Source: Streptomyces uncialis
Lineage (GTDB): Bacteria; Actinomycetota; Actinomycetes; Streptomycetales; Streptomycetaceae
Length of the DNA: 64,000 nucleotides
Assembly (NCBI RefSeq): GCF_036250755.1
Contig: NZ_CP109583.1
Span: forward strand, 3,906,001 to 3,970,000
Direction of reading: 5' to 3'
Shown: one piece after another, positions 54,828 to 64,000 of the stretch
Layout of the letters: each line of letters begins with the position of its first letter
Position numbering within the stretch: position 1 is the stretch's first letter
Made by a program: the position numbers and the translations under genes
Notes under the pieces: model-generated
Database searches by the model: none
Told to the model about the DNA's origin: nothing
The model's input: only the letters and a program-made list of their open reading frames with translations

Positions 54828-54850
54828 CTCGAACTGGTGAACCAGTCGAG
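54828..54850. promoter_or_regulatory. Inverted repeat between divergent kinase and HTH genes
   Basis: CTCGA-ACTGGT-GA-ACCAGT-CGAG is a near-perfect inverted repeat with one bulged base, in a comparatively AT-rich divergent promoter. The HTH protein encoded at 54892 may bind it (inference). Confidence 0.45.
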
Positions 54851-54891
54851 AACCGGTCCCGGACGTCCGCATTCCGGACGATCGTGGAGCC

Positions 54892-55608
54892 ATGACCCAC
54901 CCCCACGCCAAACCCGTCCTGCGCGCACGCGCCCGCGAACTGCGCCGCCAGGGCCTCACATACGACGAGATCCAGTCGGAGCTGAAGTGCTCCAAGAGCT
55001 CGATATCCCTCTGGGTGAGCGACCTGCCGAAGCCGGTACGGCGCCCCGCCGACCCGGCACTGGCGTCCGCCGCCGCGAAGCGCCGCTGGGAGCCGACCAT
55101 GCGGCTGCGCGAAGCCGAACGACAACGGACCCGGAGCGCGGCCACGGCGGAGATCGGCGCGCTCACCGATCAGCAGCTGCTCATCGCCGGCGTCTGTCTG
55201 TACTGGGCGGAGGGCACGAAGAGCAAGCCGTACCGCCCCCAGGCGCGGGTCACCTTCATGAACAGCGACCCGACGATGATCGAGGTGTTCACCGCCTGGC
55301 TGCGGCACGTCGGGGTGGAACCCGGGCGGGTCAGGTTCTCCTTGTACATCCACGAGTCCGCCGACATCCCCACCGCCGAGAGGTTCTGGGCCGACCTGGT
55401 CGGCATCACCGTCGAGGAGCTCGGCAAGACGACGCTCAAGAGGCACAAGCCCACGACCGACCGGAAGAACACCGAGGACGGCTATCGCGGCTGTCTGCGC
55501 GTCGACGTCAGGAACGGGGCTGACCTATACCGTCGCATCGAAGGCTGGTGGTGCGGCATAGTGTTGGCTGCGCGTTCGACCGGCACCGATCACGGAACTC
55601 GGACATAG
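54892..55608 (+). CDS. HTH protein with possible LAGLIDADG-like domain
   Basis: 238 residues. The N-terminal 50 residues form a resolvase-type helix-turn-helix: RARARELRRQGLTYDEIQSE, then KCSKSSISLWVSDLP. The rest (about 95-230) reads like a compact alpha/beta domain: LTDQQLLIAGVCLYWAEGTK, RVTFMNSDPTMIEVFTAWLR, and FSLYIHESADIPTAERFWADLVG. A similar phrase order occurs in proteins I associate with LAGLIDADG-like folds (LLYWGEGSK, FSNSDP). Whether it cleaves DNA cannot be seen. The ribosome site is poor (GGAG three bases before the ATG). It ends 11 bases before tRNA-Gln. Confidence 0.75.
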   Translation: MTHPHAKPVLRARARELRRQGLTYDEIQSELKCSKSSISLWVSDLPKPVRRPADPALASAAAKRRWEPTMRLREAERQRTRSAATAEIGALTDQQLLIAGVCLYWAEGTKSKPYRPQARVTFMNSDPTMIEVFTAWLRHVGVEPGRVRFSLYIHESADIPTAERFWADLVGITVEELGKTTLKRHKPTTDRKNTEDGYRGCLRVDVRNGADLYRRIEGWWCGIVLAARSTGTDHGTRT

Positions 55609-55619
55609 CGCGCAAACTA

Positions 55620-55690
55620 TCCCGGATCGTCTAAAGGTAGGACAAACGGTTTTGGTCCGTTGAATGAGGGTTCGAGTCCTTCTCCGGGAG
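55620..55690 (+). tRNA. tRNA-Gln (UUG)
   Basis: 71 nt. The acceptor TCCCGGA (55620-55626) pairs with TCCGGGA (55683-55689). Anticodon stem AACGG/CCGTT encloses TTTTGGT, giving anticodon UUG (55652-55654) for CAA/CAG glutamine codons. The T arm reads GGGTTCGAGTCC. The CCA end is not encoded. Confidence 0.95.
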
Positions 55691-55802
55691 CTGCGAAGTT
55701 CGGGTCCTGACCGCATGGTCGGGACCCGTCCCCATTTCTGGTGACCTACGCCCCGGTATCCTGCGGTGGTCCAACCCACGCACCGAAGCCGAAGGGCATA
55801 CC

Positions 55803-57251
55803 GTGAGCACCATTCGCCCGGCCGCCGTCGTCGTACTCGCAGCGGGTGAGGGCACCCGTATGAGGTCGGCCACACCCAAGGTCCTGCACGACATCTGTGG
55901 CCGTTCCCTGGTCGGCCATGTGCTGGCCGCCTCCCGCGAGCTGGAGCCGGAGCGGCTGGTGGTCGTGGTGGGTCACGCGCGGGAGCAGGTGACGGAGCAC
56001 CTCGCGGCGATCGACCCGCAGACGCGTACGGCCGTGCAGCACGAGCAGAACGGCACGGGGCACGCGGTCCGGATGGGTCTGGAGGAGCTGGGCGGGGCCG
56101 TCGGGGGCACGGTGATCGTGGTCTGTGGTGACACCCCGCTGCTGACCGGGCGGACGCTGCGGGAGCTGGCGGACGCGCACGCGGCCGAGGGCAACGCGGT
56201 GACGGTGCTGACGGCCGTGGTGCCGGACGCGACGGGTTACGGGCGGATCGTGCGGGACGCGTCGACGGGCGCGGTGACGGCGATCGTGGAGCACAAGGAC
56301 GCGTCGGAGGAGCAGCGGGCGGTCCGGGAGATCAATTCGGGGGTGTTCGCGTTCGACGGCGCGTTGCTGGCGGAGGCGCTGGGGCGGGTGCGGACGGACA
56401 ACAGTCAGGGTGAGGAGTACCTGACGGATGTGCTGGGGATCCTGCGGGGCGCGGGGCACCGGGTGGGTGCGTCGGTGGCGGGGGATCACCGGGAGATCGC
56501 GGGGATCAACAACCGGGTGCAGTTGGCGCAGGCGCGTCGGATCCTGAACGACCGGTTGCTGGAGCGGGCGATGCTGGCGGGGGTGACGGTGGTGGATCCG
56601 TTGTCGACGTGGGTGGATGTGTCGGTGTCGTTCGGGCGGGACGCGGTGGTGCATCCGGGGACGCAGTTGCTGGGTGCGTCGTCGGTGGGTGAGGGTGCCG
56701 AGGTGGGTCCGAACGCGCGGCTGACGGACACGGAGGTCGGCGCGGGGGCGCGGGTGGACAATTCGGTGGCCGTGGGCGCTGTGGTGGGTGCGGGGGCTTC
56801 GGTGGGGCCGTTCGCGTATCTGCGGCCGGGTTCGGTGCTGGGTCCGCGGTCGAAGGCGGGTACGTATGTGGAGTTGAAGAACGCGTCGTTGGGTGAGGGG
56901 ACGAAGGTGCCCCATTTGTCGTATGTGGGTGATGCGACGATCGGTGACTTCACGAACATCGGTGCGGCGAGCGTGTTCGTGAACTACGACGGGCGGGACA
57001 AACACCACACGACTGTGGGGTCCCATTGCCGTACGGGTTCGGACAACATGTTTGTGGCGCCTGTCACGGTCGGGGACGGGGCTTATACGGCCGCGGGGTC
57101 GGTGATCACGAAGGATGTGCCGCCCGGTTCACTGGCGGTGGCCCGTGGCCAGCAGCGGAATATCGAGGGTTGGGTGGCGCGGAAGCGTCCGGGGAGCGCG
57201 GCGGCGAAGGCCGCGGAGTCGGCTGCCCGGGAGGCCGGTGGCGAAAGCTGA
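55803..57251 (+). CDS. glmU: Bifunctional UDP-GlcNAc pyrophosphorylase / GlcN-1-P acetyltransferase
   Basis: 482 residues, makes UDP-GlcNAc for peptidoglycan in two steps. GTG 55803 with GAAGGG upstream is the start. N-terminal uridyltransferase: VVLAAGEGTRMRSATPKVLH, QNGTGHAVRM and VVCGDTPLLT. C-terminal left-handed beta-helix (about 255-450): many imperfect hexapeptide repeats, GDATIGDFTNIGAASVFVNY and HCRTGSDNMFVAPVTVGDGA, ending in RGQQRNIEGW. It is longer than the E. coli enzyme by a Lys/Ala-rich tail. It begins the glmU-prs-rplY-pth run. Codon use shifts toward more GGT/GTG-rich codons compared with the preceding genes, as is common for this enzyme in Streptomyces. Confidence 0.97.
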   Translation: MSTIRPAAVVVLAAGEGTRMRSATPKVLHDICGRSLVGHVLAASRELEPERLVVVVGHAREQVTEHLAAIDPQTRTAVQHEQNGTGHAVRMGLEELGGAVGGTVIVVCGDTPLLTGRTLRELADAHAAEGNAVTVLTAVVPDATGYGRIVRDASTGAVTAIVEHKDASEEQRAVREINSGVFAFDGALLAEALGRVRTDNSQGEEYLTDVLGILRGAGHRVGASVAGDHREIAGINNRVQLAQARRILNDRLLERAMLAGVTVVDPLSTWVDVSVSFGRDAVVHPGTQLLGASSVGEGAEVGPNARLTDTEVGAGARVDNSVAVGAVVGAGASVGPFAYLRPGSVLGPRSKAGTYVELKNASLGEGTKVPHLSYVGDATIGDFTNIGAASVFVNYDGRDKHHTTVGSHCRTGSDNMFVAPVTVGDGAYTAAGSVITKDVPPGSLAVARGQQRNIEGWVARKRPGSAAAKAAESAAREAGGES

Positions 57252-57390
57252 CCGGAAACGGGTGCGTCCGACACGGCGTACCGTGATAGGTGCACTCATT
57301 CCGCTGGATTGGGTCATTGATTCGGCTGACTCGTCGCTGAGGGACGCTGACGGGTGCGGCAGCCGCGAAACACGTCGAGGAGACTGTGCT

Positions 57391-58368
57391 GTGACCGGGA
57401 TCAAGACGACCGGCGAGAAGAAATTGATGCTCTTCTCCGGCCGCGCTCACCCTGAGTTGGCGGAGCAGGTCGCTCATCAGCTGGGGGTCGGGATCGTTCC
57501 GACGAAGGCTTTTGATTTTGCCAATGGTGAGATCTATGTGCGGTATCAGGAGTCGGCGCGTGGTGCGGACGCGTTCCTGATCCAGAGCCACACGGCTCCG
57601 ATCAACAAGTGGGTCATGGAGCAGTTGATCATGATCGACGCGTTGAAGCGGGCGTCGGCGCGGAGCATCACCGTGATCGTGCCGTTCTACGGGTATGCGC
57701 GGCAGGACAAGAAGCACCGCGGGCGGGAGCCGATCTCGGCGCGGCTGATCGCGGATCTGATGAAGACGGCGGGTGCGGACCGCATTCTGGCGGTGGATCT
57801 GCACACGGATCAGATCCAGGGGTTCTTCGACGGTCCGGTGGATCATCTGTTCGCGCTGCCGATCCTGGCGGACTACGTGGGTGCGAAGGTGGACCGGTCG
57901 AAGCTGACCGTGGTGTCGCCGGACGCGGGCCGGGTGCGGGTGGCGGATCGCTGGTGCGACCGGTTGGGCGCGCCGCTGGCGATCGTGCACAAGCGTCGTG
58001 ACAAGGACGTGGCGAATCAGATCACCGTGCACGAGGTCGTCGGTGATGTGAAGGGCCGGGTGTGTGTCCTGGTGGACGACATGATCGACACGGGTGGCAC
58101 GATCTGTGCGGCGGCGGACGCGTTGTACGCGCATGGCGCGGAGGACGTGATCGTGACGGCGACGCATGGTGTGCTGTCGGGTCCGGCGGCGGACCGGTTG
58201 AAGAATTCGAAGGTGAGCGAGTTCGTGCTGACGGACACGCTGCCGACGCCGAACGAGCTGGAGCTGGACAAGATCACGGTGCTGTCGATCGCGCCGACGA
58301 TCGCGCGTGCGGTGCGTGAGGTGTTCCAGGACGGTTCGGTGACGAGCCTGTTCGACGAGCAGTCGTAG
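57391..58368 (+). CDS. prs: Ribose-phosphate pyrophosphokinase (PRPP synthetase)
   Basis: 325 residues, makes PRPP from ribose-5-phosphate and ATP for nucleotide, His and Trp synthesis. GTG 57391 follows GAGGAG by about eight bases; the frame extends upstream to 57115 without support. Seen: FANGEIYVRYQESARGADAF, the ATP region VIVPFYGYARQDKKHRGREP, ILAVDLHTDQIQGFFDGPVD, and the PRPP-binding VCVLVDDMIDTGGTI. All are typical of class I enzymes. It follows glmU by 139 bp and may have its own promoter. Confidence 0.97.
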   Translation: MTGIKTTGEKKLMLFSGRAHPELAEQVAHQLGVGIVPTKAFDFANGEIYVRYQESARGADAFLIQSHTAPINKWVMEQLIMIDALKRASARSITVIVPFYGYARQDKKHRGREPISARLIADLMKTAGADRILAVDLHTDQIQGFFDGPVDHLFALPILADYVGAKVDRSKLTVVSPDAGRVRVADRWCDRLGAPLAIVHKRRDKDVANQITVHEVVGDVKGRVCVLVDDMIDTGGTICAAADALYAHGAEDVIVTATHGVLSGPAADRLKNSKVSEFVLTDTLPTPNELELDKITVLSIAPTIARAVREVFQDGSVTSLFDEQS

Positions 58369-58420
58369 TCGTGGTGCCCGGTGGGGTGGCCGTGGTGGTG
58401 GCCGTCCCCGGGTGATCCTT

Positions 58421-58450
58421 TTGGAGTGCGGCCTTCCCGCCGAGTAAGCT
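58421..58450 (+). promoter_or_regulatory. Probable rplY promoter
   Basis: TTGGAG (58421-58426) and TAAGCT (58445-58450) are 18 bp apart, a good vegetative promoter. The spacer overlaps the left arm of the hairpin described next, so only one of the two readings may be functional. Confidence 0.5.
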
Positions 58451-58479
58451 GGTGAAGTTGCTCGGCGAGGGAGGCCGCA
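58427..58479 (+). other. Large inverted repeat in the rplY leader region
   Basis: TGCGGCCTTCCCGCCGAG (58427-58444) pairs with CTCGGCGAGGGAGGCCGCA (58461-58479) around a 16-base loop, with one small internal asymmetry. It lies 100-150 bp before the start. If transcribed it would be a stable leader stem. If the promoter at 58421 is real, the left arm is not transcribed. Confidence 0.5.
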
Positions 58480-58578
58480 TTCTTGTGCGGCGGTCCGTTA
58501 TCGACGCGCTCTTTCGTAGCAGGCCAGTCGTGTGGCCGGGTGACGGCCGTTTGTCTGTTTCTTCTACGAGGAGTGCTG

Positions 58579-59169
58579 ATGTCCGAGGTCAAGCTTGTCG
58601 CCGAGACCCGTTCCGAGTTCGGCAAGGGTGCCGCCCGCCGTATCCGCCGTGAGGACAAGGTCCCCGGTGTGCTGTACGGGCACGGTACGGACCCGGTTCA
58701 CGTGACGCTGCCGGGCCATGAGCTGCTGCTGGCGCTGCGTACGCCGAACGTCCTGATCTCGCTGGACGTGGACGGCGCGACCGAGCTGGCGATCCCGAAG
58801 GCTGTTCAGCGTGACGCGGTGCGCGGTCACCTGGAGCACGTGGACCTGCTGCTGGTGAAGCGCGGCGAGAAGGTCAACGTCGAGGTCATGGTGCTGACCG
58901 AGGGCGACCTGGCCCCGGGCAACTTCCTGCTGGAGCACGTGCTGAACACGCTGCCCGTGCTGGCCGAGGCGACGCACATCCCCGAGTCGTTCACCGTGTC
59001 GGTGGCGGGTCTTGAGGCGGGCGCGTCGATCCTGGCGAAGGATGTCACCCTGCCGGCCGGTGTGACGCTGGACGTCGAGGACGACGCCGTGGTCATCCAG
59101 GTGCTCTCCGCGCAGGCGGAAGAGGCTCCGGCCGAGGGCTCCGGCGACGAGGCCGCTTCCGAGGCGTGA
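58579..59169 (+). CDS. rplY: 50S ribosomal protein L25 / general stress protein Ctc
   Basis: 196 residues from ATG 58579, with GAGGAG four bases upstream. It is the long (Ctc/TL5) form: an N-terminal 5S-rRNA-binding domain (about 1-95, VAETRSEFGKGAARRIRRED, VLYGHGTDPVHVTLPGHELL) and a C-terminal beta domain (about 100-180, NVEVMVLTEGDLAPG, LAKDVTLPAGVTLDVEDDAV). An acidic Ala/Glu tail ends the protein. A very good terminator follows at 59216. Confidence 0.96.
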   Translation: MSEVKLVAETRSEFGKGAARRIRREDKVPGVLYGHGTDPVHVTLPGHELLLALRTPNVLISLDVDGATELAIPKAVQRDAVRGHLEHVDLLLVKRGEKVNVEVMVLTEGDLAPGNFLLEHVLNTLPVLAEATHIPESFTVSVAGLEAGASILAKDVTLPAGVTLDVEDDAVVIQVLSAQAEEAPAEGSGDEAASEA

Positions 59170-59215
59170 GTCCGGTCCTCGTGGTGGGCGGTGTGTCCGT
59201 CCGTCGCGGTTTCTG

Positions 59216-59248
59216 ACAGCCGCCGCCCTGCCGGGCGGCGGCTGTTTT
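59216..59248 (+). terminator. Rho-independent terminator after rplY
   Basis: A perfect 13-bp stem (ACAGCCGCCGCCC, 59216-59228, with 59233-59245) closes a TGCC loop and is followed by a T-tract (TTTTG). This is the only classical T-tract terminator I noticed in the window. Confidence 0.92.
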
Positions 59249-59333
59249 GTCGTTGCCGGTCGTCGCCGACTGCTGTCGGTCGTCGTCGGTCGTTGTCGTG
59301 AGTGGTTCCCGGTGAGGGTGGAGGTTCGGCGGT

Positions 59334-59930
59334 ATGTCGGCTGATGTGGGTGCGCCGTGGCTGGTGGTGGGGCTGGGGAATCCCGGGCCGGGGTATGCGA
59401 TGAACCGGCACAACGTGGGGTTCATGGTGGCGGATCTGCTGGCGGCGCGGATCGGGGGGAGTTTCAAGCGGTCGGCGAAGGGCCAGGCGCAGGTGCTGGA
59501 GGGGCGGGTGGGTCCGCCGGGTCCGGGGAGCCGCCGGGTGGTGCTGGCGAAGCCGATGTCGTTCATGAATGTGTCGGGGGGTCCGGTGACGGCGCTGCGG
59601 GACTTCTACAAGGTGCCGACGGCGAACATCGTGGCGGTCCATGACGAGCTGGACATCGACTACGGGGTGCTGCGGCTGAAGCTGGGCGGCGGGGACAACG
59701 GGCACAACGGGCTGAAGTCGATGACGAAGGCGATGGGCCCGGACTATCACCGGGTGCGGTTCGGGATCGGGCGTCCGCCGGGGCGTATGCAGGTGGCGGA
59801 TTTCGTGCTGAAGGACTTCTCGTCGGTGGAGCGCAAGGAGCTGGACTTCTTCGTGGACCGGGCGGCGGACGCGGTGGAGTGTCTGCTGGCGGAGGGGCTG
59901 GAGCGGGCGCAGGGCACGTACAACGGGTGA
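59334..59930 (+). CDS. pth: Peptidyl-tRNA hydrolase
   Basis: 198 residues, frees tRNA from drop-off peptidyl-tRNA. ATG 59334 follows GGAGG by about nine bases. Seen: [20 protein letters not shown] with the catalytic His in [19 protein letters not shown] with the conserved Asn, then [18 protein letters not shown] with the catalytic Asp, and [10 protein letters not shown]. Length and order match bacterial Pth. It is separated from rplY by a terminator and therefore has its own promoter. Confidence 0.96.
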   Translation: MSADVGAPWLVVGLGNPGPGYAMNRHNVGFMVADLLAARIGGSFKRSAKGQAQVLEGRVGPPGPGSRRVVLAKPMSFMNVSGGPVTALRDFYKVPTANIVAVHDELDIDYGVLRLKLGGGDNGHNGLKSMTKAMGPDYHRVRFGIGRPPGRMQVADFVLKDFSSVERKELDFFVDRAADAVECLLAEGLERAQGTYNG

Positions 59931-60022
59931 GGGTGGTGCTCGTCACAGGGCGCTCGTACATCTTGTGACATGTCGCTGGGATCGGTTGACCGGGTGTGGG
60001 GCGATGGCCAAGGATCGCGGCC

Positions 60023-60538
60023 ATGTCTGCGCGCGCCCCCTCGGGTCACAGAAGTCCCTCCGGTTCCTCCCGCGGTTCCGGTCGTGCCGTGCTGACGTGG
60101 CTGGGGCGGGCGGCGATGGGGCTGGTGGCGCTGGTGCTGCTGGTGGCCGGGGTGTGGGGGTCGTGGGGGTCGGCGCAGCATGTGCTGTTCACGAAGGGCC
60201 GTGAGCGGGGCGAGATGACGGTGTCGCGGTGTGGTGGTGAGGAGTGCGTGGGGGCGTTCACGCCGTTGTCGCCGGGGGCGCGGGCGCGGGAGCGGGTGGT
60301 GCTGGACCAGTCGGTGGGGGCGGGTGCCGGGGACCGGTTGGCGGTGGTGGTGAAGCCGGACACGGACGAGGTGGTCCGGGCGGGGATGCCGGGGCTGGTG
60401 CGGTCGTGGGTGCCGCTGGGTGGTGCGTTGCTGCTGGCGGCGGTGGTGCTGGCGGGGGGTGTGCGGTTGTGGCGTACGGCATGGGCGACGGCCGCCGCGG
60501 GGTTGTTGTTGCTGGCGGCGGCCGTCGTCACGGTGTAG
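60023..60538 (+). CDS. Two-TM membrane protein, function unknown
   Basis: 171 residues from ATG 60023, with AAGGA about nine bases before; an in-frame GTG at 59996 is less likely. Two hydrophobic segments are visible: about residues 31-50 (GLVALVLLVAGVWGSWGS) and about 130-168 (PLGGALLLAAVVLAGGV then AAAGLLLLAAAVVTV, possibly two helices). The loop between (about 55-125) is small, with a Cys pair in SRCGGEECVG that could be a disulfide, so it likely faces outward. I recognise no family. It converges with ppc. Confidence 0.75.
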   Translation: MSARAPSGHRSPSGSSRGSGRAVLTWLGRAAMGLVALVLLVAGVWGSWGSAQHVLFTKGRERGEMTVSRCGGEECVGAFTPLSPGARARERVVLDQSVGAGAGDRLAVVVKPDTDEVVRAGMPGLVRSWVPLGGALLLAAVVLAGGVRLWRTAWATAAAGLLLLAAAVVTV

Positions 60539-60550
60539 GGGATGCGGGGC

Positions 60551-60645
60551 GGGTGCCGGCCGTGAGGGCCGGCACCCGCCTTTGGTTTCGGCCGGTGTGA
60601 GGCCGGCACCCGCTCGGGGTTCCGGCCGTGTGGTGGCCGGAACCC
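60551..60645. terminator. Cluster of repeated terminator hairpins
   Basis: Three related stems follow one another: GGGTGCCGGCC/GGCCGGCACCC (60551-60561 with 60567-60577), a weaker CGGCC/GGCCG pair near 60590-60605, and GGGTTCCGGCC/GGCCGGAACCC (60617-60627 with 60635-60645). They lie between convergent genes and share the word CCGGCC, so they probably arose by duplication. Confidence 0.7.
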
Positions 60646-60655
60646 GTCCCGGTGG

Positions 60656-63388
<2,733 letters not shown>

Positions 63389-63584
63389 AGGTGCGGCTCC
63401 TTGCAGTGTTGAGGCGCTTCTGGAGGGGAACCCGGGGGTAGGTGCGGCTGCTGGCGCCGCTCGGGGGCCCGGGGCGAACACAGAGCGGACGACGCTGTCC
63501 GACCGTGTCCAGGATAGGTGTCCGGGTGGACGCGCGGTCCAAGGGCCTCTTGCCGGGGGCCGCCGCACTGCCATACTTACGATG

Positions 63585-63604
63585 CCGTAGGTTACGGGAC
63601 CGTA
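63585..63604. promoter_or_regulatory. Overlapping inverted repeats before the desaturase
   Basis: CCGTA-GGT-TACGG-GA-CCGTA contains two overlapping inverted repeats sharing the central TACGG, 58-77 bp upstream of the desaturase start. It looks like a site for a dimeric TetR-type lipid regulator (inference). Confidence 0.5.
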
Positions 63605-63661
63605 GGGTGCCGTGGCCGTACGTGCCTCCGCTCGTGACCCTCGATCCCCAGAGGACTCCCC

Positions 63662-64000
63662 ATGACCACCCGCTCCGATGTGCTGGACGACGCCCAGGAG
63701 GCGCCGGAACAGCCTGATCAGCCGATTCCGCCAGCGACGCTGGGAGGGGAGAAGAAGGGCTCGGTCGAGCAGCTGGCGCTGATGCTGTTCATCGTGGTCC
63801 CGTTCCTGGCGCTCGCCGTCGCCGTCCCGCTGGCCTGGGGCTGGGGGGTGAGCTGGCTGGACGTGGGGCTGCTCGTCTTCTTCTACTTCCTGGGCTGTCA
63901 CGGCATCACGATCGGTTTCCACCGGTACTTCACGCACGGTTCGTTCAAGGCGAGGCGTCCGCTGCGCATCGCGCTGGCGGTCATGGGTTCGCTGGCGGTG
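63662..64000 (+). CDS. Acyl-CoA desaturase, N-terminal part (runs off the window)
   Basis: The visible 113 codons start at ATG 63662 with GAGGA upstream. After a polar N-terminus (1-38) come hydrophobic segments (about 43-65 and 72-85), and then the first histidine box of membrane fatty acid desaturases, [10 protein letters not shown], preceded by GCHGITIGF. Such enzymes introduce a delta-9 double bond using di-iron and O2. The remaining His boxes lie outside the window, so integrity cannot be judged. It is divergent from ppc. The gene order fits the lipid theme of cfa and the thiolase elsewhere in the window. Confidence 0.9.
   Translation, partial: MTTRSDVLDDAQEAPEQPDQPIPPATLGGEKKGSVEQLALMLFIVVPFLALAVAVPLAWGWGVSWLDVGLLVFFYFLGCHGITIGFHRYFTHGSFKARRPLRIALAVMGSLAV

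Noticed and set aside
54892..55690. Integrated element bounded by attachment sites at tRNA-Gln
   Set aside because: No integrase and no duplicated tRNA 3' end is visible in the window; the neighbouring genes are core genes.

Overview
The window is a stretch of Streptomyces core chromosome. The evidence is very high GC, GC-rich third codon positions, frequent GTG/TTG starts, a tRNA-Leu(UAA) gene matching bldA, RPF/LysM wall hydrolases, and a gene order (eno, divIC, DUF501, ppx, rpfA, mazG, mfd, glmU, prs, rplY, pth, ppc) that I recognise from Streptomyces. No function here rests on a database search; assignments come from motifs and recalled family resemblance.

Layout. 0-9 kb: start of cystathionine beta-synthase, an SGNH hydrolase, a small secreted protein, a thiolase, several small conserved genes, a Bax inhibitor-1 family membrane protein and bldA, the tRNA that reads UUA codons. 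9-16 kb: a MacB-like ABC exporter, a cyclopropane fatty acid synthase and a type II NADH dehydrogenase preceded by two Rex-like operators. 16-27 kb: ppx, a DUF501 gene, divIC and eno; then two resuscitation-promoting factors, the first behind a c-di-AMP (ydaO-type) riboswitch; then a P450 coupled to mazG. 27-37 kb: a SurA-like lipoprotein, a Ser/Thr kinase coupled to a membrane protein, an unusual HTH-methylase-specificity fusion, three lipoproteins, an acetyltransferase and a lipid-anchored HNH nuclease. 37-46 kb: mfd and a second MacB-like exporter. 46-53 kb: a coiled-coil protein and a cluster of four genes in which nucleic-acid-attacking toxin domains sit beside or are fused to SUKH immunity domains. 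53-64 kb: an orphan histidine kinase, an HTH protein with a possible LAGLIDADG-like domain, tRNA-Gln, glmU-prs-rplY-pth, a small membrane protein, ppc and the start of an acyl-CoA desaturase.

Two things stand out. First, five intergenic regions (14.0, 20.2, 26.4, 41.2 and 46.0 kb) hold the same mosaic repeat family. A 20-bp GC-rich core recurs within units that in places are exact 89-bp tandem copies or a 159-160-bp higher-order repeat. Each array also carries a conserved element of about 140 bp (C), truncated in the first array. The four full copies have an identical internal spacing of 69 bp and a 17-nt variable window, and end in a terminator-like hairpin. These arrays generate many spurious ORFs but are not coding. 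Second, the 47.6-53.2 kb cluster combines a deaminase-SUKH-4 giant protein, a WHH nuclease-SUKH fusion, and a YwqJ deaminase with SUKH-3, around a divergent promoter with repeated operator-like sequence. No secretion or trafficking domain is visible, so it may act inside the cell rather than as a classical exported toxin.

How the genes work together: the cell-envelope theme is strong (DivIC, two RPFs, GlmU, two exporters, lipoproteins, coiled-coil protein), alongside central metabolism (eno, ppc, prs, ndh). Developmental signals (bldA, the c-di-AMP riboswitch on rpfA) tie the region to the sporulation and germination cycle.
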